Assembly: GCF_028464145.1 (NCBI RefSeq)
Contig: NZ_JAQPCG010000006.1
Span: forward strand, 186,001 to 250,000
DNA: 64,000 bases
Direction: 5' to 3'
From: Maribacter sp. PR1
Lineage (GTDB): Bacteria > Bacteroidota > Bacteroidia > Flavobacteriales > Flavobacteriaceae
Shown: piece by piece, positions 17,200 through 26,155 of the stretch
How the letters are laid out: each line of letters starts with the position of its first letter
How positions within the stretch are numbered: position 1 is the first letter of the stretch
Notes under the pieces: generated by a model
Seen by the model: only the letters and a program-made list of their open reading frames with translations
What the model was told of the DNA's origin: nothing
Databases searched by the model: none
Translations under genes and position numbers: made by a program

Positions 17200-18633
17200 A
17201 TGTTGCAAAGAGAAAGCATAAGTATATTTGACATGCTCAAAATCGGCATTGGCCCTTCCAGCTCCCATACATTGGGGCCTTGGCGTGCTGCCGAACGGTG
17301 GATATCCGAATTGAGAAAGGACGGTCTCTTTGATGCTGTGGTAACCATTAGGGCCAATGTATATGGCTCCTTGTCCTTAACGGGAAAAGGGCATGCCACG
17401 GATTATGCCATAATACTAGGGCTTTTGGGAACTGACCCTGAAATTATCCCCATTGAGGATATAAATACGATGGTACAAGAGGTCAAAAACACCCACATTC
17501 TAATTTTTGGAGGAGAAAAAAAACTAAATTTCAATCCGGATGAAGATATCGTTTTCCATAAAAAATTCTTACCCTTTCATGCCAACGGACTAAAGTTTCA
17601 AGCCGTTCTGGAAAGCGGTAAAAAAATATCCAAAACCTATTACTCTATTGGAGGCGGTTTTGTTGTGGTCGAAGAACGTAAAAATGCCAAAAAAAAGGAT
17701 ATTGCTTTTAGTACTTTCCCCTACCCCATCGAAAATGGAAAAGAATTATTGGAAGCTTGTAGTAAAGCCTCAAAAAATATTTCGGAAATAGTATTGGCCA
17801 ACGAAAGATCATTGCGATCGGACCAAGAAATAGATTATCAAATAAAAAGAGTCTGGAATACCATGCTCGAATGTATGTATACCGGATGCCACACGGAAGG
17901 AAAGCTCCCCGGTGGCCTAAACGTTAAGAGAAGGGCATTCGAAATGCATAGCAAGCTTATGGGTGACCTTCCCTATGCTAATCCTGAGGAGTGGCTACAA
18001 TCTATACGACAAACAGAAGTCAAATTCAGGCAAATATTACAATGGGTAAGTTGTTTCGCTTTGAGCGTCAATGAGGTCAATGCCTCCTTGGGAAGGGTCG
18101 TAACCGCTCCGACCAATGGTAGTGCAGGTGTTATTCCTGCTGTACTCATGTATTATATGGTCATTGAAAATCATGCTGGAAATTTTGAGCACATTAAACA
18201 ATTTCTTTTGGTTGCAGGAGAAATTGGAAGTATTTTTAAAAAGGGAGCAACCATTTCTGCAGCCATGGGCGGTTGCCAGGCAGAAATTGGAGTGTCTTCG
18301 GCCATGGCAGCTGGAGCCTTGACCGAACTATTGGGAGGTACGCCCGAACAAGTTTTAATGGCCGCAGAAATAGCGATGGAACATCACTTAGGGCTTACCT
18401 GCGACCCCATTGGCGGGCTGGTTCAAATCCCTTGTATTGAACGTAATTCCATGGGGGCCATCAAGGCCATCAATGCGACGGAGTTAGCTTTGGGTTCCGA
18501 CCCATCCGAAGCAAAAGTACCTTTGGACAAAGTGGTACAAACGATGTGGGAAACAGCCAAGGACATGAGTTCAAAATATAAGGAAACCTCTGAAGGAGGC
18601 TTGGCAGTTGGTGTTTTCTTAAGCGACTGTTAA
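17200..18633 (+). CDS. sdaA: L-serine ammonia-lyase (L-serine dehydratase)
   Basis: Iron-sulfur L-serine dehydratase that deaminates serine to pyruvate. It is of the single-chain type: a beta-like N-terminal domain beginning [18 protein letters not shown], and a C-terminal alpha domain with [18 protein letters not shown]. Conserved cysteines in [15 protein letters not shown] and IPCIERN match the [4Fe-4S] ligands of SdaA. The frame opens at a TTG at 17182, but the ATG at 17200 lies at a sensible distance from the promoter, giving 477 residues. The DUF294 gene follows after 26 nt. Confidence 0.95.
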   Translation: MLQRESISIFDMLKIGIGPSSSHTLGPWRAAERWISELRKDGLFDAVVTIRANVYGSLSLTGKGHATDYAIILGLLGTDPEIIPIEDINTMVQEVKNTHILIFGGEKKLNFNPDEDIVFHKKFLPFHANGLKFQAVLESGKKISKTYYSIGGGFVVVEERKNAKKKDIAFSTFPYPIENGKELLEACSKASKNISEIVLANERSLRSDQEIDYQIKRVWNTMLECMYTGCHTEGKLPGGLNVKRRAFEMHSKLMGDLPYANPEEWLQSIRQTEVKFRQILQWVSCFALSVNEVNASLGRVVTAPTNGSAGVIPAVLMYYMVIENHAGNFEHIKQFLLVAGEIGSIFKKGATISAAMGGCQAEIGVSSAMAAGALTELLGGTPEQVLMAAEIAMEHHLGLTCDPIGGLVQIPCIERNSMGAIKAINATELALGSDPSEAKVPLDKVVQTMWETAKDMSSKYKETSEGGLAVGVFLSDC

Positions 18634-18659
18634 TCGGGAAATTTAATTATCTGACCAGA

Positions 18660-20579
18660 ATGAAAAATCTTATTTCCGAACGCGTTGCGGATTTCTTGAA
18701 GAATTTTCCTCCGTTCAACATAATGGATAAAATCCTACTGGACAAACTTTCCCAAGAAGTATCCATTATCTATAAAGAAAAGGGTAGTAGGGTTTTTTCC
18801 TTGGACGAAAGTCCACATCCCCATTTTTATGTCGTTCACAAGGGAGCAATTGAGCTCAGTAACCCGAATACAAAATCAATCTCGGATTACTGTGATGAAG
18901 GAGATATTTTTGGTTTACGCCCCTTGATAGCCAAAGAGAACTATAAACTAGAAGCGTTGGCCTATGAAGAATCCATTATTTATGCCATCCCAATATCTGC
19001 TTTTCGTCCAATTATTGAGTCAGACTCTAGGGTCTCCAATTTTCTAACGGAAAGTTTCGCTTCAAATACTAGAAACCCCTATAATCAAGCTCCAAAATTT
19101 AATAGAACCGGGGTATCTACAAGTATTAATTCGCAGGGAAACCTAGTTATCGATGATTTTCAACCTGTTAGATATTCTAAAAAGTTAGTGACATGCAGTC
19201 CCAGAACGACCATACAGAAAGCAGCGGAAAAAATGACCAAAAACCGAATCGGCTCCATACTCATTTGCGATAAAGAACTACCAGTCGGTATTGTCACGGA
19301 TAAAGACTTAAGAAACAAAGTAGTAACCGGAAGTGTCCCTATCACTTCAACCGTAAAGGGTATTATGTCATCACCGGTAATCACTTATCCGCCAAAAATT
19401 ACCATAGCGCAAGCCCAAATGGCAATGATGAAAAGCGATATAAGCCATTTAATACTTACCAAGGATGGAACTGCAAACAGCGCACCTGTTGGCATGGTTT
19501 CGAAGAATGATATTATGGTTTCGCTTGGAGACAATCCAGCGGTTATTGTCAAGGCCATAAAACGAGCAGAAAAAATTAAGCAGGTTAAGGAACTGCGAAA
19601 AAGCATCATGATGCTATTAAATGGTTATTTGGAACAGAATCTACCCATGGCACTTACTTCCAAAATAATTTCGGAATTAAATGATACCTGCATAAAACAG
19701 GTTATCCAAATTTCCTTAAAAAAAATGAAGTCTCTACCTCCGGTAAGTTTTGCTTGGCTTGCCTTGGGTAGCCAGGGACGTGGCGAACAGTTGTTACATA
19801 CGGACCAAGACAATGCACTGGTTTTCGAGGATGTTTCCGATGAAGAGCTTCCCAAGACTACAGGGTATTTTCTAAAGCTTTCGCAAAAAGTCACCAAAGG
19901 ACTCCATAAAATTGGCTATGAATATTGCCCTGCCGAAATGATGGCATCCAATCCTAAATGGTGCCTTAGCCTTAAGGAGTGGAAAAACAAACTGTCCTAT
20001 TGGATTATTAACCCCGGCCCAAACGAGGTATTAATGTCATCTATATTTTTCGATTACAGTCTCGCCTACGGAGAACGTGATTTATTGAACCAAATGTCCG
20101 AACATATTTTTTCCAACGTGAAGAAGTATCCCATATTTTTGGTACATATTGCGAATGGCGCTTTGCAAAGTCCGTCTCCTTCTGGATTTTTTAGGTCATT
20201 TCTCGTGGAGCAGGATGGACAGCATAAAGACTTTTTCGATTTGAAGAACAGGGCGTTACGCCCCCTAATCGATGCTGCTCGTGTATTGGTTCTATCCCAT
20301 TCGGTAAAAGGAATCAGTAATACATGGGAACGTTATGAGAAATTAGCAGAACTGGAACCCAATAATAAAGAACTCTATCTTGCCTGTTCTTATGCTACCA
20401 AGGCCCTACTAAAATTTAGAACCAAACAAGGTTTACTACATCACGACTCCGGTCGATTCATCGAATTGGAATCCCTGACAAAAGAGGAAAAAATGAAACT
20501 GAAAAGAACGTTCAAAGCGATCAAAGAAATCCAGGACGTAATTTCTATCCGTTTTAAAGTTGCTAATATATTGGGTTGA
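18660..20579 (+). CDS. cNMP-binding/CBS/DUF294 putative nucleotidyltransferase
   Basis: Cytosolic multidomain protein, 639 residues. It starts with a cyclic-nucleotide-binding-like domain (about 15-135). A pair of CBS domains follows (about 175-300, with IGSILICDKELPVGIVTDKD and ISHLILTKDG). Then come a DUF294 GlnD-like nucleotidyltransferase (about 340-480) with LGSQGRGEQLLHTDQDNALV and a DUF294 C-terminal helical domain. The G-S and D-x-D residues expected for nucleotidyl transfer are intact. In GlnD this fold uridylylates PII; the target here is unknown. Its stop overlaps the ATG of the exonuclease gene (TGATG), so the two are translationally coupled. Confidence 0.9.
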   Translation: MKNLISERVADFLKNFPPFNIMDKILLDKLSQEVSIIYKEKGSRVFSLDESPHPHFYVVHKGAIELSNPNTKSISDYCDEGDIFGLRPLIAKENYKLEALAYEESIIYAIPISAFRPIIESDSRVSNFLTESFASNTRNPYNQAPKFNRTGVSTSINSQGNLVIDDFQPVRYSKKLVTCSPRTTIQKAAEKMTKNRIGSILICDKELPVGIVTDKDLRNKVVTGSVPITSTVKGIMSSPVITYPPKITIAQAQMAMMKSDISHLILTKDGTANSAPVGMVSKNDIMVSLGDNPAVIVKAIKRAEKIKQVKELRKSIMMLLNGYLEQNLPMALTSKIISELNDTCIKQVIQISLKKMKSLPPVSFAWLALGSQGRGEQLLHTDQDNALVFEDVSDEELPKTTGYFLKLSQKVTKGLHKIGYEYCPAEMMASNPKWCLSLKEWKNKLSYWIINPGPNEVLMSSIFFDYSLAYGERDLLNQMSEHIFSNVKKYPIFLVHIANGALQSPSPSGFFRSFLVEQDGQHKDFFDLKNRALRPLIDAARVLVLSHSVKGISNTWERYEKLAELEPNNKELYLACSYATKALLKFRTKQGLLHHDSGRFIELESLTKEEKMKLKRTFKAIKEIQDVISIRFKVANILG

Positions 20580-21229
20580 TGGGTATACTTAATAGGTTTT
20601 CTAATCTTCCAGAGTACTGGAACACTTATGCCAGGATGTTTAAGAACCCCTTACCTAAAAATTTCGATGAACTAACCTTTGTAGTTCTTGACACGGAAAC
20701 CACAGGTTTTGATAAAATTCAGGATAGAATACTATCAATTGGTGCACTTAAATTAAAGAACAACCAAATACATGTTGATGATATTTTCGATGTTTATATC
20801 GAACAGAAAAAGTTTAATGAAAAAAGTGTAGCCATACATGGTATTTTAAATAACAGCAAACACAATTGTACCTCCGAAGAATTTGCAATTCAAAAATTCC
20901 TTGAATATGTTGGGAATAATGTCATAGTGGCTCACCACGCTGGGTTTGATATAGGAATGATCAATAATGCCTTAAAACGCTTGGGACTTCCCAAACTAAA
21001 GAACAAATGCTTGGATACCGGAGTTTTGTATAAAAAAACATTGATTAAGTCCTATCTTGTTCAGCCGCAAGAACACTATTCCTTGGATGATTTAGCTGAA
21101 AAGTATTCGATATCAAAAAAAGATAGACATACGGCCTTGGGAGATGCCTATATCACAGCTTTAGCTTTTGTGAAAATACTTTCCAAAATCAAAGAAAAGA
21201 AAGTGTTGTCCTTGAAAAATTTGAGGTAA
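20579..21229 (+). CDS. 3'-5' exonuclease, DnaQ/epsilon-like
   Basis: DEDDh-type exonuclease of 216 residues. ExoI VVLDTETTGFD (about 37-47) gives the first D and E, ExoII is in VAHHAGFDIGMI with the next D, and ExoIII is in DRHTALGDAY (about 180-189) with H and D. No polymerase domain is attached, so it is a stand-alone nuclease like the PolC/DnaQ-like exonucleases paired with DUF294 proteins. The ATG at 20579 shares a base with the upstream TGA; an in-frame TTG one codon before is unlikely. The gene abuts convergent purC with no gap. Confidence 0.9.
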   Translation: MGILNRFSNLPEYWNTYARMFKNPLPKNFDELTFVVLDTETTGFDKIQDRILSIGALKLKNNQIHVDDIFDVYIEQKKFNEKSVAIHGILNNSKHNCTSEEFAIQKFLEYVGNNVIVAHHAGFDIGMINNALKRLGLPKLKNKCLDTGVLYKKTLIKSYLVQPQEHYSLDDLAEKYSISKKDRHTALGDAYITALAFVKILSKIKEKKVLSLKNLR

Positions 21230-22183
21230 TTAAGCCTTGTTCAAATAGTTTAGGATATTTGTCTCAATACGGTCATTGATATGCTCCGTATCTGCTTTTA
21301 TAAAGGCCTCACCTGTTATATTCTCATACAGCTCTATATATCGTTCCGATACGGATTCAATATATTCATCAGACATTGGCGGTACTTTTTGTCCCTCCAA
21401 TCCTTGAAATCCATTGGAAATGAGCCATTGCCTAACAAACTCCTTGGACAATTGCTTTTGAGGTTCATTTTTATCCTGTCTTTGTTGATAACCATCCGCA
21501 TAAAAATAACGCGATGAATCTGGAGTATGAATTTCGTCTATCAAAACAATTTTACCCTCCTTAGTTTTTCCGAACTCATATTTAGTATCCACCAAAATAA
21601 GCCCTCTTTCTGCGGCAATTTCTGTTCCCCGCTGAAACAGGTCTCTAGTATATTTTTCCAGAATCTCGTAATCGTCCTTGGATACAATTCCTCGTCTTAG
21701 AATATCTTCTTTGGAAATGTCCTCATCATGATCTCCCATTTCCGCCTTGGTTGCCGGAGTGATCATTGGGGTCGGAAATTTATCGTTTTCCTTTAAACCC
21801 TCTGGCATAGGAACACCACAAAGTAGTCTTTTGCCAGCTTTGTATTCCCTTGCTGCATGGCCAGACATATAGCCTCTAATGACCATCTCTACCTTAAAAG
21901 GCTCACAAGCATGTCCTATGGCTACATTAGGGTCGGGAGTGGCCATTAACCAATTGGGAACGATATCGGCTGTTGAAACCATCATTTTAGTCGCAATCTG
22001 ATTTAATATCTGTCCTTTATAAGGTATCCCTTTGGGCATGACCACATCAAAGGCCGAGAGTCTGTCGGTGGCAATCATAATTAGCCTATCGTCCTCGAGG
22101 GCATAAACTTCCCTGACCTTACCTTTATAGACGCTTTTCTGATTGGGAAACGTAAAATTGGTATCAAAAATGGTATTCGACAT
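21230..22183 (-). CDS. purC: Phosphoribosylaminoimidazole-succinocarboxamide synthase PurC
   Basis: SAICAR synthetase of purine biosynthesis, joining CAIR and aspartate with ATP. The protein has 317 residues, the longer eukaryote-like form found in Bacteroidota. Motifs include [11 protein letters not shown] (glycine loop), [12 protein letters not shown], the substrate-binding [27 protein letters not shown] and [14 protein letters not shown]. It lies 5 nt downstream of phoH on the same strand and its stop directly abuts the convergent exonuclease gene. Confidence 0.96.
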   Translation of the reverse strand: MSNTIFDTNFTFPNQKSVYKGKVREVYALEDDRLIMIATDRLSAFDVVMPKGIPYKGQILNQIATKMMVSTADIVPNWLMATPDPNVAIGHACEPFKVEMVIRGYMSGHAAREYKAGKRLLCGVPMPEGLKENDKFPTPMITPATKAEMGDHDEDISKEDILRRGIVSKDDYEILEKYTRDLFQRGTEIAAERGLILVDTKYEFGKTKEGKIVLIDEIHTPDSSRYFYADGYQQRQDKNEPQKQLSKEFVRQWLISNGFQGLEGQKVPPMSDEYIESVSERYIELYENITGEAFIKADTEHINDRIETNILNYLNKA

Positions 22184-22188
22184 TAAAT

Positions 22189-23142
22189 CTAATTTTGATG
22201 TTCAATAGTTTTGTAGGCGTCTATTACTTTTTTCACCAGTTTGTGACGGATTACGTCCTTATCATCCAGGTATATCACTTCAATACCTTCCAAATTTTGA
22301 AGTATAAGCAAGGCCTCCTTGAGCCCAGAAATGGTTCTTCTTGGTAAATCTATCTGACCCGGGTCCCCTGTTACCAAAAACTTGGCGTTCTTGCCCATTC
22401 GGGTAAGGAACATCTTCATTTGAGCATGTGTAGTGTTTTGTGCTTCATCTAAAATAACAAAGGCATTGTCCAGGGTTCTTCCTCTCATAAAAGCCATGGG
22501 AGCAATTTGTATGGTACCATTCTCAATATAGTGCGCCAACTTTTCGGCAGGTATCATATCCCTAAGTGCATCATACAAGGGTTGCATGTAAGGGTCTAGC
22601 TTTTCCTTTAAATCACCAGGTAAAAAACCAAGATTCTCTCCGGCTTCAACAGCAGGTCTGGTCAATATAATTCTTCGGACCTGTTTTTCTTTCAAGGCTT
22701 TAACGGCCAAAGCTACACCTGTATAGGTTTTACCTGTACCTGCAGGGCCTATAGCAAAAACCATGTCGCATTTTTTAGCGGCATCCACCAACCTACGTTG
22801 ATTAGCGGTCTGCGCTTTAATGAGTCGTCCACTTACACCATGAACCAAGGTTTCCCCACTCTTTTCCGAACCATGATAGTCCTTTGAATCATCGCTAGTA
22901 AGCACACGTTCAATACTGTTTTCGTCCAGTTTGTTATACTTCACGAAATGCTCCGTAAGCATATCAAAACGTTTGTCAAACTCCTCTAACTGGTCTTCGT
23001 CGCCATAGGCCTTTATTTTATTGCCCCTAGCAACAATTTTTAGTTTTGGAAAATACTTTTTTAGAAGATCTATATTTTCATTTTGTTGCCCAAAAAATTC
23101 TCTGGGATTGACTTCGGTGAGTTCTAATACGATTTCGTTCAA
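22189..23142 (-). CDS. phoH: PhoH-family ATPase
   Basis: P-loop ATPase of the PhoH/YbeZ family, linked in other bacteria to RNA metabolism and ribosome maturation with YbeY. It has Walker [14 protein letters not shown] and Walker B VILDEAQN, with an N-terminal KH-like region. The open frame extends to 23316, past the divergent gene's ATG, and those extra residues look non-coding. The conserved family N-terminus corresponds to [17 protein letters not shown], preceded by a TTG at 23140-23142, so I use that (317 residues). A -7 box lies at 23218-23225. purC follows 5 nt later. Function is certain; the start is fairly likely. Confidence 0.9.
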   Translation of the reverse strand: MNEIVLELTEVNPREFFGQQNENIDLLKKYFPKLKIVARGNKIKAYGDEDQLEEFDKRFDMLTEHFVKYNKLDENSIERVLTSDDSKDYHGSEKSGETLVHGVSGRLIKAQTANQRRLVDAAKKCDMVFAIGPAGTGKTYTGVALAVKALKEKQVRRIILTRPAVEAGENLGFLPGDLKEKLDPYMQPLYDALRDMIPAEKLAHYIENGTIQIAPMAFMRGRTLDNAFVILDEAQNTTHAQMKMFLTRMGKNAKFLVTGDPGQIDLPRRTISGLKEALLILQNLEGIEVIYLDDKDVIRHKLVKKVIDAYKTIEHQN

Positions 23143-23209
23143 ATAGTGGGATTTTGAAGATTTTAATTCCACCAAGTTTAATTTCGCTTGGCTGTTTTTT
23201 TGTTTAATT

Positions 23210-23242
23210 TTGTATATCAAATTTAAGTAAAAATTAAGTTTG
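23210..23242 (+). promoter_or_regulatory. Promoter TTG-N22-TAAGTTTG for the SAM hydroxide adenosyltransferase gene
   Basis: A -33 TTG at 23210-23212 and a perfect -7 TAAGTTTG at 23235-23242 are 22 nt apart, with the ATG 29 nt downstream. A further TAATTTTG at 23205-23212 overlaps the -33 element. Confidence 0.6.
23218..23225 (-). promoter_or_regulatory. -7 box TAAATTTG for phoH
   Basis: Exact TAnnTTTG on the minus strand, 75 nt before the TTG start proposed for phoH. It lies inside the divergent promoter, so the two transcripts would start from overlapping regions. Confidence 0.45.
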
Positions 23243-23271
23243 CCTAACCAAAAACATATCAACATTGCTGC

Positions 23272-24102
23272 ATGGCAATAATTACCCTTACTACAGACTT
23301 TGGATTGAAAGACCACTTTGTTGGGGTGCTGAAAGGTTCTATTTATAGCGAATTACCGGACGCCAAAATTGTTGATATTTCCCATGACATTGCTCCGTTC
23401 AACATACAGGAGTGTGCTTATATCTTAAAAAACTCGTACCACAGTTTCCCTAAGGGTTCTATACATATTGTAGGCATTGATTCGGAAGCTACGGAGGAAA
23501 ACCAACACATTGCGGTGCTTATCGATGGACATTACTTTATAGGTGCAAATACCGGCGTCATTGGATTAATAACCTCTGAAATAAAACCAGAGAAAATTTT
23601 CGAGATAAAAATTCCAGATCCCTTTCACGGTTCTTTCCCCGTATTAAGCGTTTTTGTTCAAGTGGCCTGTCATATTGCCCGTGGCGGCACGCTGGAAGTA
23701 GTGGGAAAACCCTTTTCCGAACTCAAGGAACTCAAAGAATTTATTCCAAGAATAGTGGACGATGGCAAAAAAATAATTGGTAGCGTCATCTATATTGATA
23801 ATTATGGTAATGTGGTAACCAATATTCAGAAACACCTTTTTGAAGCTTACAAAAAAGGGCGTGACTTCGAATTATTGGTGCGAAATCATAAAATAAAAAT
23901 AATACATAAGGCCTACACGGATATTGTGGACTATTCTGTCGAAAAAAGTAGGCGCAAGGGTGACGGTGACTTGCTCGCATTATTTAATTCCTCCAACTAT
24001 ATAGAATTGGCCATTTTCAGAAGTAATCTAAAAACAGTGGGTGGTGCGGCAACGCTTTTAGGCCTAGATTATAGGGATACCATAATTATAGATTTTCTCT
24101 AG
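23272..24102 (+). CDS. SAM hydroxide adenosyltransferase (DUF62 family)
   Basis: Protein of 276 residues in the SAM-dependent chlorinase/fluorinase superfamily. It belongs to the DUF62 branch, which uses water or hydroxide to split SAM into adenosine and methionine. The N-terminus ITLTTDFGLKDHFVGVLKG is characteristic, followed by VDISHDIAPFNIQE and the conserved D/N region YIDNYGNVVTNI. There is nothing to suggest halogenase activity. It is transcribed divergently from phoH. Downstream 24103-24415 is non-coding and holds the dnaN promoter. Confidence 0.9.
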   Translation: MAIITLTTDFGLKDHFVGVLKGSIYSELPDAKIVDISHDIAPFNIQECAYILKNSYHSFPKGSIHIVGIDSEATEENQHIAVLIDGHYFIGANTGVIGLITSEIKPEKIFEIKIPDPFHGSFPVLSVFVQVACHIARGGTLEVVGKPFSELKELKEFIPRIVDDGKKIIGSVIYIDNYGNVVTNIQKHLFEAYKKGRDFELLVRNHKIKIIHKAYTDIVDYSVEKSRRKGDGDLLALFNSSNYIELAIFRSNLKTVGGAATLLGLDYRDTIIIDFL

Positions 24103-24296
24103 GCAATAACTAAATTCAAGGCTACACCTACATAATTAGGTCATGGTCTTTTGTTGAACGATAAGAGAAATATATAGTCTGGATATTAATAGAAATAGTT
24201 AATAACTCTAAAAGCAAACACTTAAGTTTACCCCAGCCAACCTTGATATAAAGGCGGTTTTGTAGGTAAATTTATGAGGTAAGACTGTTAATAAGT

Positions 24297-24331
24297 TTGT
24301 TTCCTATAAATAACCATTTAAAATATCTTTG
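24297..24331 (+). promoter_or_regulatory. Probable dnaN promoter in the 24103-24415 spacer
   Basis: A perfect -7 TATCTTTG at 24324-24331 has a TTTG at 24296-24299 as possible -33, with a spacing of 24 nt that is slightly long. The dnaN ATG is 84 nt downstream. I saw no other feature in this 313-nt gap. Confidence 0.5.
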
Positions 24332-24415
24332 TTTGATGGCAAAAGAGTTTGTGATAAGCCATTTAAATAAGGATAAAGCAGCCTTTACAGATTGAAATAA
24401 CACAAAGAACGACCG

Positions 24416-25534
24416 ATGAAATTTATTGTTTCCAGTACTTATTTATTAAAACAACTTCAAATCTTGGGAGGTGTAATTAATAACAGTAATACCCTACCCA
24501 TCTTAGATAACTTTTTGTTTTATTTGAATAAGGACAAATTAACGGTATCCGCTTCTGATTTGGAAACCACTATGAGTTCTGTTTTAAATGTTGACTCGGA
24601 CAATGAGGGAACCATAGCGGTCCCTGCAAGGTTACTTTTAGATACGTTAAAAACTTTTCCGGAACAACCCTTAACTTTTATTGTTGCGGATAACCATACC
24701 GTGGAGATTAGCTCAAATCATGGTAAATATGCCTTGGCATACGCTGATGGTGCGGAGTTTCCAAAAGCCGTTGAGCTCTCCAGTCCCAGCTCCACAACAT
24801 TATTAGGTGATATTTTGGCTACGGCCATAAACAAAACCATATTCGCGGCAGGTAACGACGATTTAAGACCTGTCATGAGCGGTGTGTTTTTTCAATTCTC
24901 TCCGGAGCATCTAACTTTCGTTGCTACCGATGCACACAAATTGGTAAAATATCAAAGGGAAGATGTTAGTGCTTCCGAGGTTGCAGAATTTATTATGCCC
25001 AAAAAGCCATTAACGCTCCTAAAGGGAATTTTGGCCGGTAGTGAATCGGATGTACTTATTGAATATAACGACAGCAACGCAAAGTTTACATTTGACGATA
25101 CTGAACTTATTTGTCGGTTGATTGATGGTAAATATCCAAATTACGAAGCTGTTATACCCAAGGAAAACCCGAATAAACTTACGATTGCCAGAAATCAATT
25201 TTTGAGTTCGGTAAAAAGGGTCTCCATTTTTTCCAATAAAACTACCCACCAGATTCGATTAAAGATTGCCGGTGCCGAGTTAAACATATCCGCAGAGGAT
25301 ATCGACTATTCCAATAAAGCTGAAGAACGGTTAACATGTTCCTATCAAGGAGACGACATGCAAATAGGTTTTAACTCCAGATTCCTTACAGAAATGCTGA
25401 ATAATCTGGGTTCTGATGAAGTTTCACTGGAAATGAGTTTACCTAACAGAGCGGGCATACTAACACCTATAGATGGATTGGACGAAGGTGAAAATGTGAC
25501 CATGCTGGTAATGCCGGTAATGCTCAATAATTAA
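24416..25534 (+). CDS. dnaN: DNA polymerase III beta subunit (sliding clamp)
   Basis: Ring-shaped processivity clamp, 372 residues, with the three repeated clamp domains (about 1-120, 130-250, 252-372). Landmarks are LPILDNFLFYL, SDLETTM, FAAGNDDLRPVMSG at the start of domain 2, FVATDAHKLVKY, LICRLIDGKYPNYEAVIP, and the conserved C-terminal VTMLVMPVML. It is not near dnaA or gyrB here, as expected in Bacteroidota. It is monocistronic and ends in a bidirectional terminator. Confidence 0.97.
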   Translation: MKFIVSSTYLLKQLQILGGVINNSNTLPILDNFLFYLNKDKLTVSASDLETTMSSVLNVDSDNEGTIAVPARLLLDTLKTFPEQPLTFIVADNHTVEISSNHGKYALAYADGAEFPKAVELSSPSSTTLLGDILATAINKTIFAAGNDDLRPVMSGVFFQFSPEHLTFVATDAHKLVKYQREDVSASEVAEFIMPKKPLTLLKGILAGSESDVLIEYNDSNAKFTFDDTELICRLIDGKYPNYEAVIPKENPNKLTIARNQFLSSVKRVSIFSNKTTHQIRLKIAGAELNISAEDIDYSNKAEERLTCSYQGDDMQIGFNSRFLTEMLNNLGSDEVSLEMSLPNRAGILTPIDGLDEGENVTMLVMPVMLNN

Positions 25535-25557
25535 TATAACCATCCTAAAATAAAAAA

Positions 25558-25583
25558 GGGGAACTATTATGGTTCCCCTTTTT
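25558..25583. terminator. Bidirectional terminator between dnaN and the DUF4870 gene
   Basis: Perfect 7-bp stem GGGGAAC / GTTCCCC with a TATTATG loop, preceded by a run of six A and followed by five T. It serves both converging genes. Confidence 0.88.
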
Positions 25584-25599
25584 GTTGTTATATATAAGA

Positions 25600-25965
25600 T
25601 TATGAAATAAACCGTATTGTACCAAAGTAACTTGGAGATTCTCCATTACCTGCCCTTACGGCATTTACAATAGGCATGACAAAGGATAATACTCCTGCGA
25701 AAACCAAAAGAACAATCCCTGCGCCTAAAAGCAAAATAGCCGGTATTCCAATAATCACATACAAGATTAAACTTAATTGAAAATTAATAATGGCCTTGCC
25801 ATGCTCATCCATTCCAATTACCGAATCTTTTGTTGTGAGCCAGAGCACTAGTGGAACTATTAAACCTCCAAATCCGGTTATATAATCCAGATACTGGGTT
25901 AGATGTGCCACCACTAATAATTTTCTATCCTCCCTAAGCGCTATATTTTGATTTACAACTTCCAT
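25600..25965 (-). CDS. DUF4870 domain-containing membrane protein
   Basis: Small membrane protein of 121 residues with three hydrophobic helices, near 33-45, 70-100 and 98-108. The family-typical pattern LDYITGFGGLIVPLVLWL is followed by GMDEHGKAIINFQLSLILY, the conserved H..NFQ segment of DUF4870/Tic20-like proteins. The function is unknown. It is alone between the terminator and a region of about 190 nt before mnmE in which I see only the mnmE box. Confidence 0.85.
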   Translation of the reverse strand: MEVVNQNIALREDRKLLVVAHLTQYLDYITGFGGLIVPLVLWLTTKDSVIGMDEHGKAIINFQLSLILYVIIGIPAILLLGAGIVLLVFAGVLSFVMPIVNAVRAGNGESPSYFGTIRFIS

Positions 25966-26143
25966 TTTTGATTGATTTATGATGAATATCCATTAATAGG
26001 ACGCAATTGATTGGAATTTGTTACAAAAATCAACATCCATTATATAATTATTTCTTTCCTATTAAAGCCCTATAAGATAACCTGTGTAATTAAAAATACA
26101 AATGTTCGTTTTAAAATGAATCAAAGACTACTCCCTAATTGAT

Positions 26144-26151
26144 TATTTTTG
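26144..26151 (+). promoter_or_regulatory. -7 box TATTTTTG, leaderless arrangement before mnmE
   Basis: Exact TAnnTTTG ending 4 nt before the mnmE ATG (TATTTTTGCGGTATG). The transcript would begin at or next to the start codon. I see no TTG at the -33 distance. Confidence 0.55.
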
Positions 26152-26155
26152 CGGT

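Noticed and set aside
18415-18437. GGTTCAAATCC-like string resembling a tRNA T-loop
   Set aside because: It lies in frame within the serine dehydratase gene (GLVQIPC) and no acceptor or anticodon stem can be paired around it.
23272-24102. SAM-dependent fluorinase or chlorinase
   Set aside because: The gene is in the same superfamily, but its context with phoH and its general form match the widespread DUF62 hydroxide adenosyltransferases.
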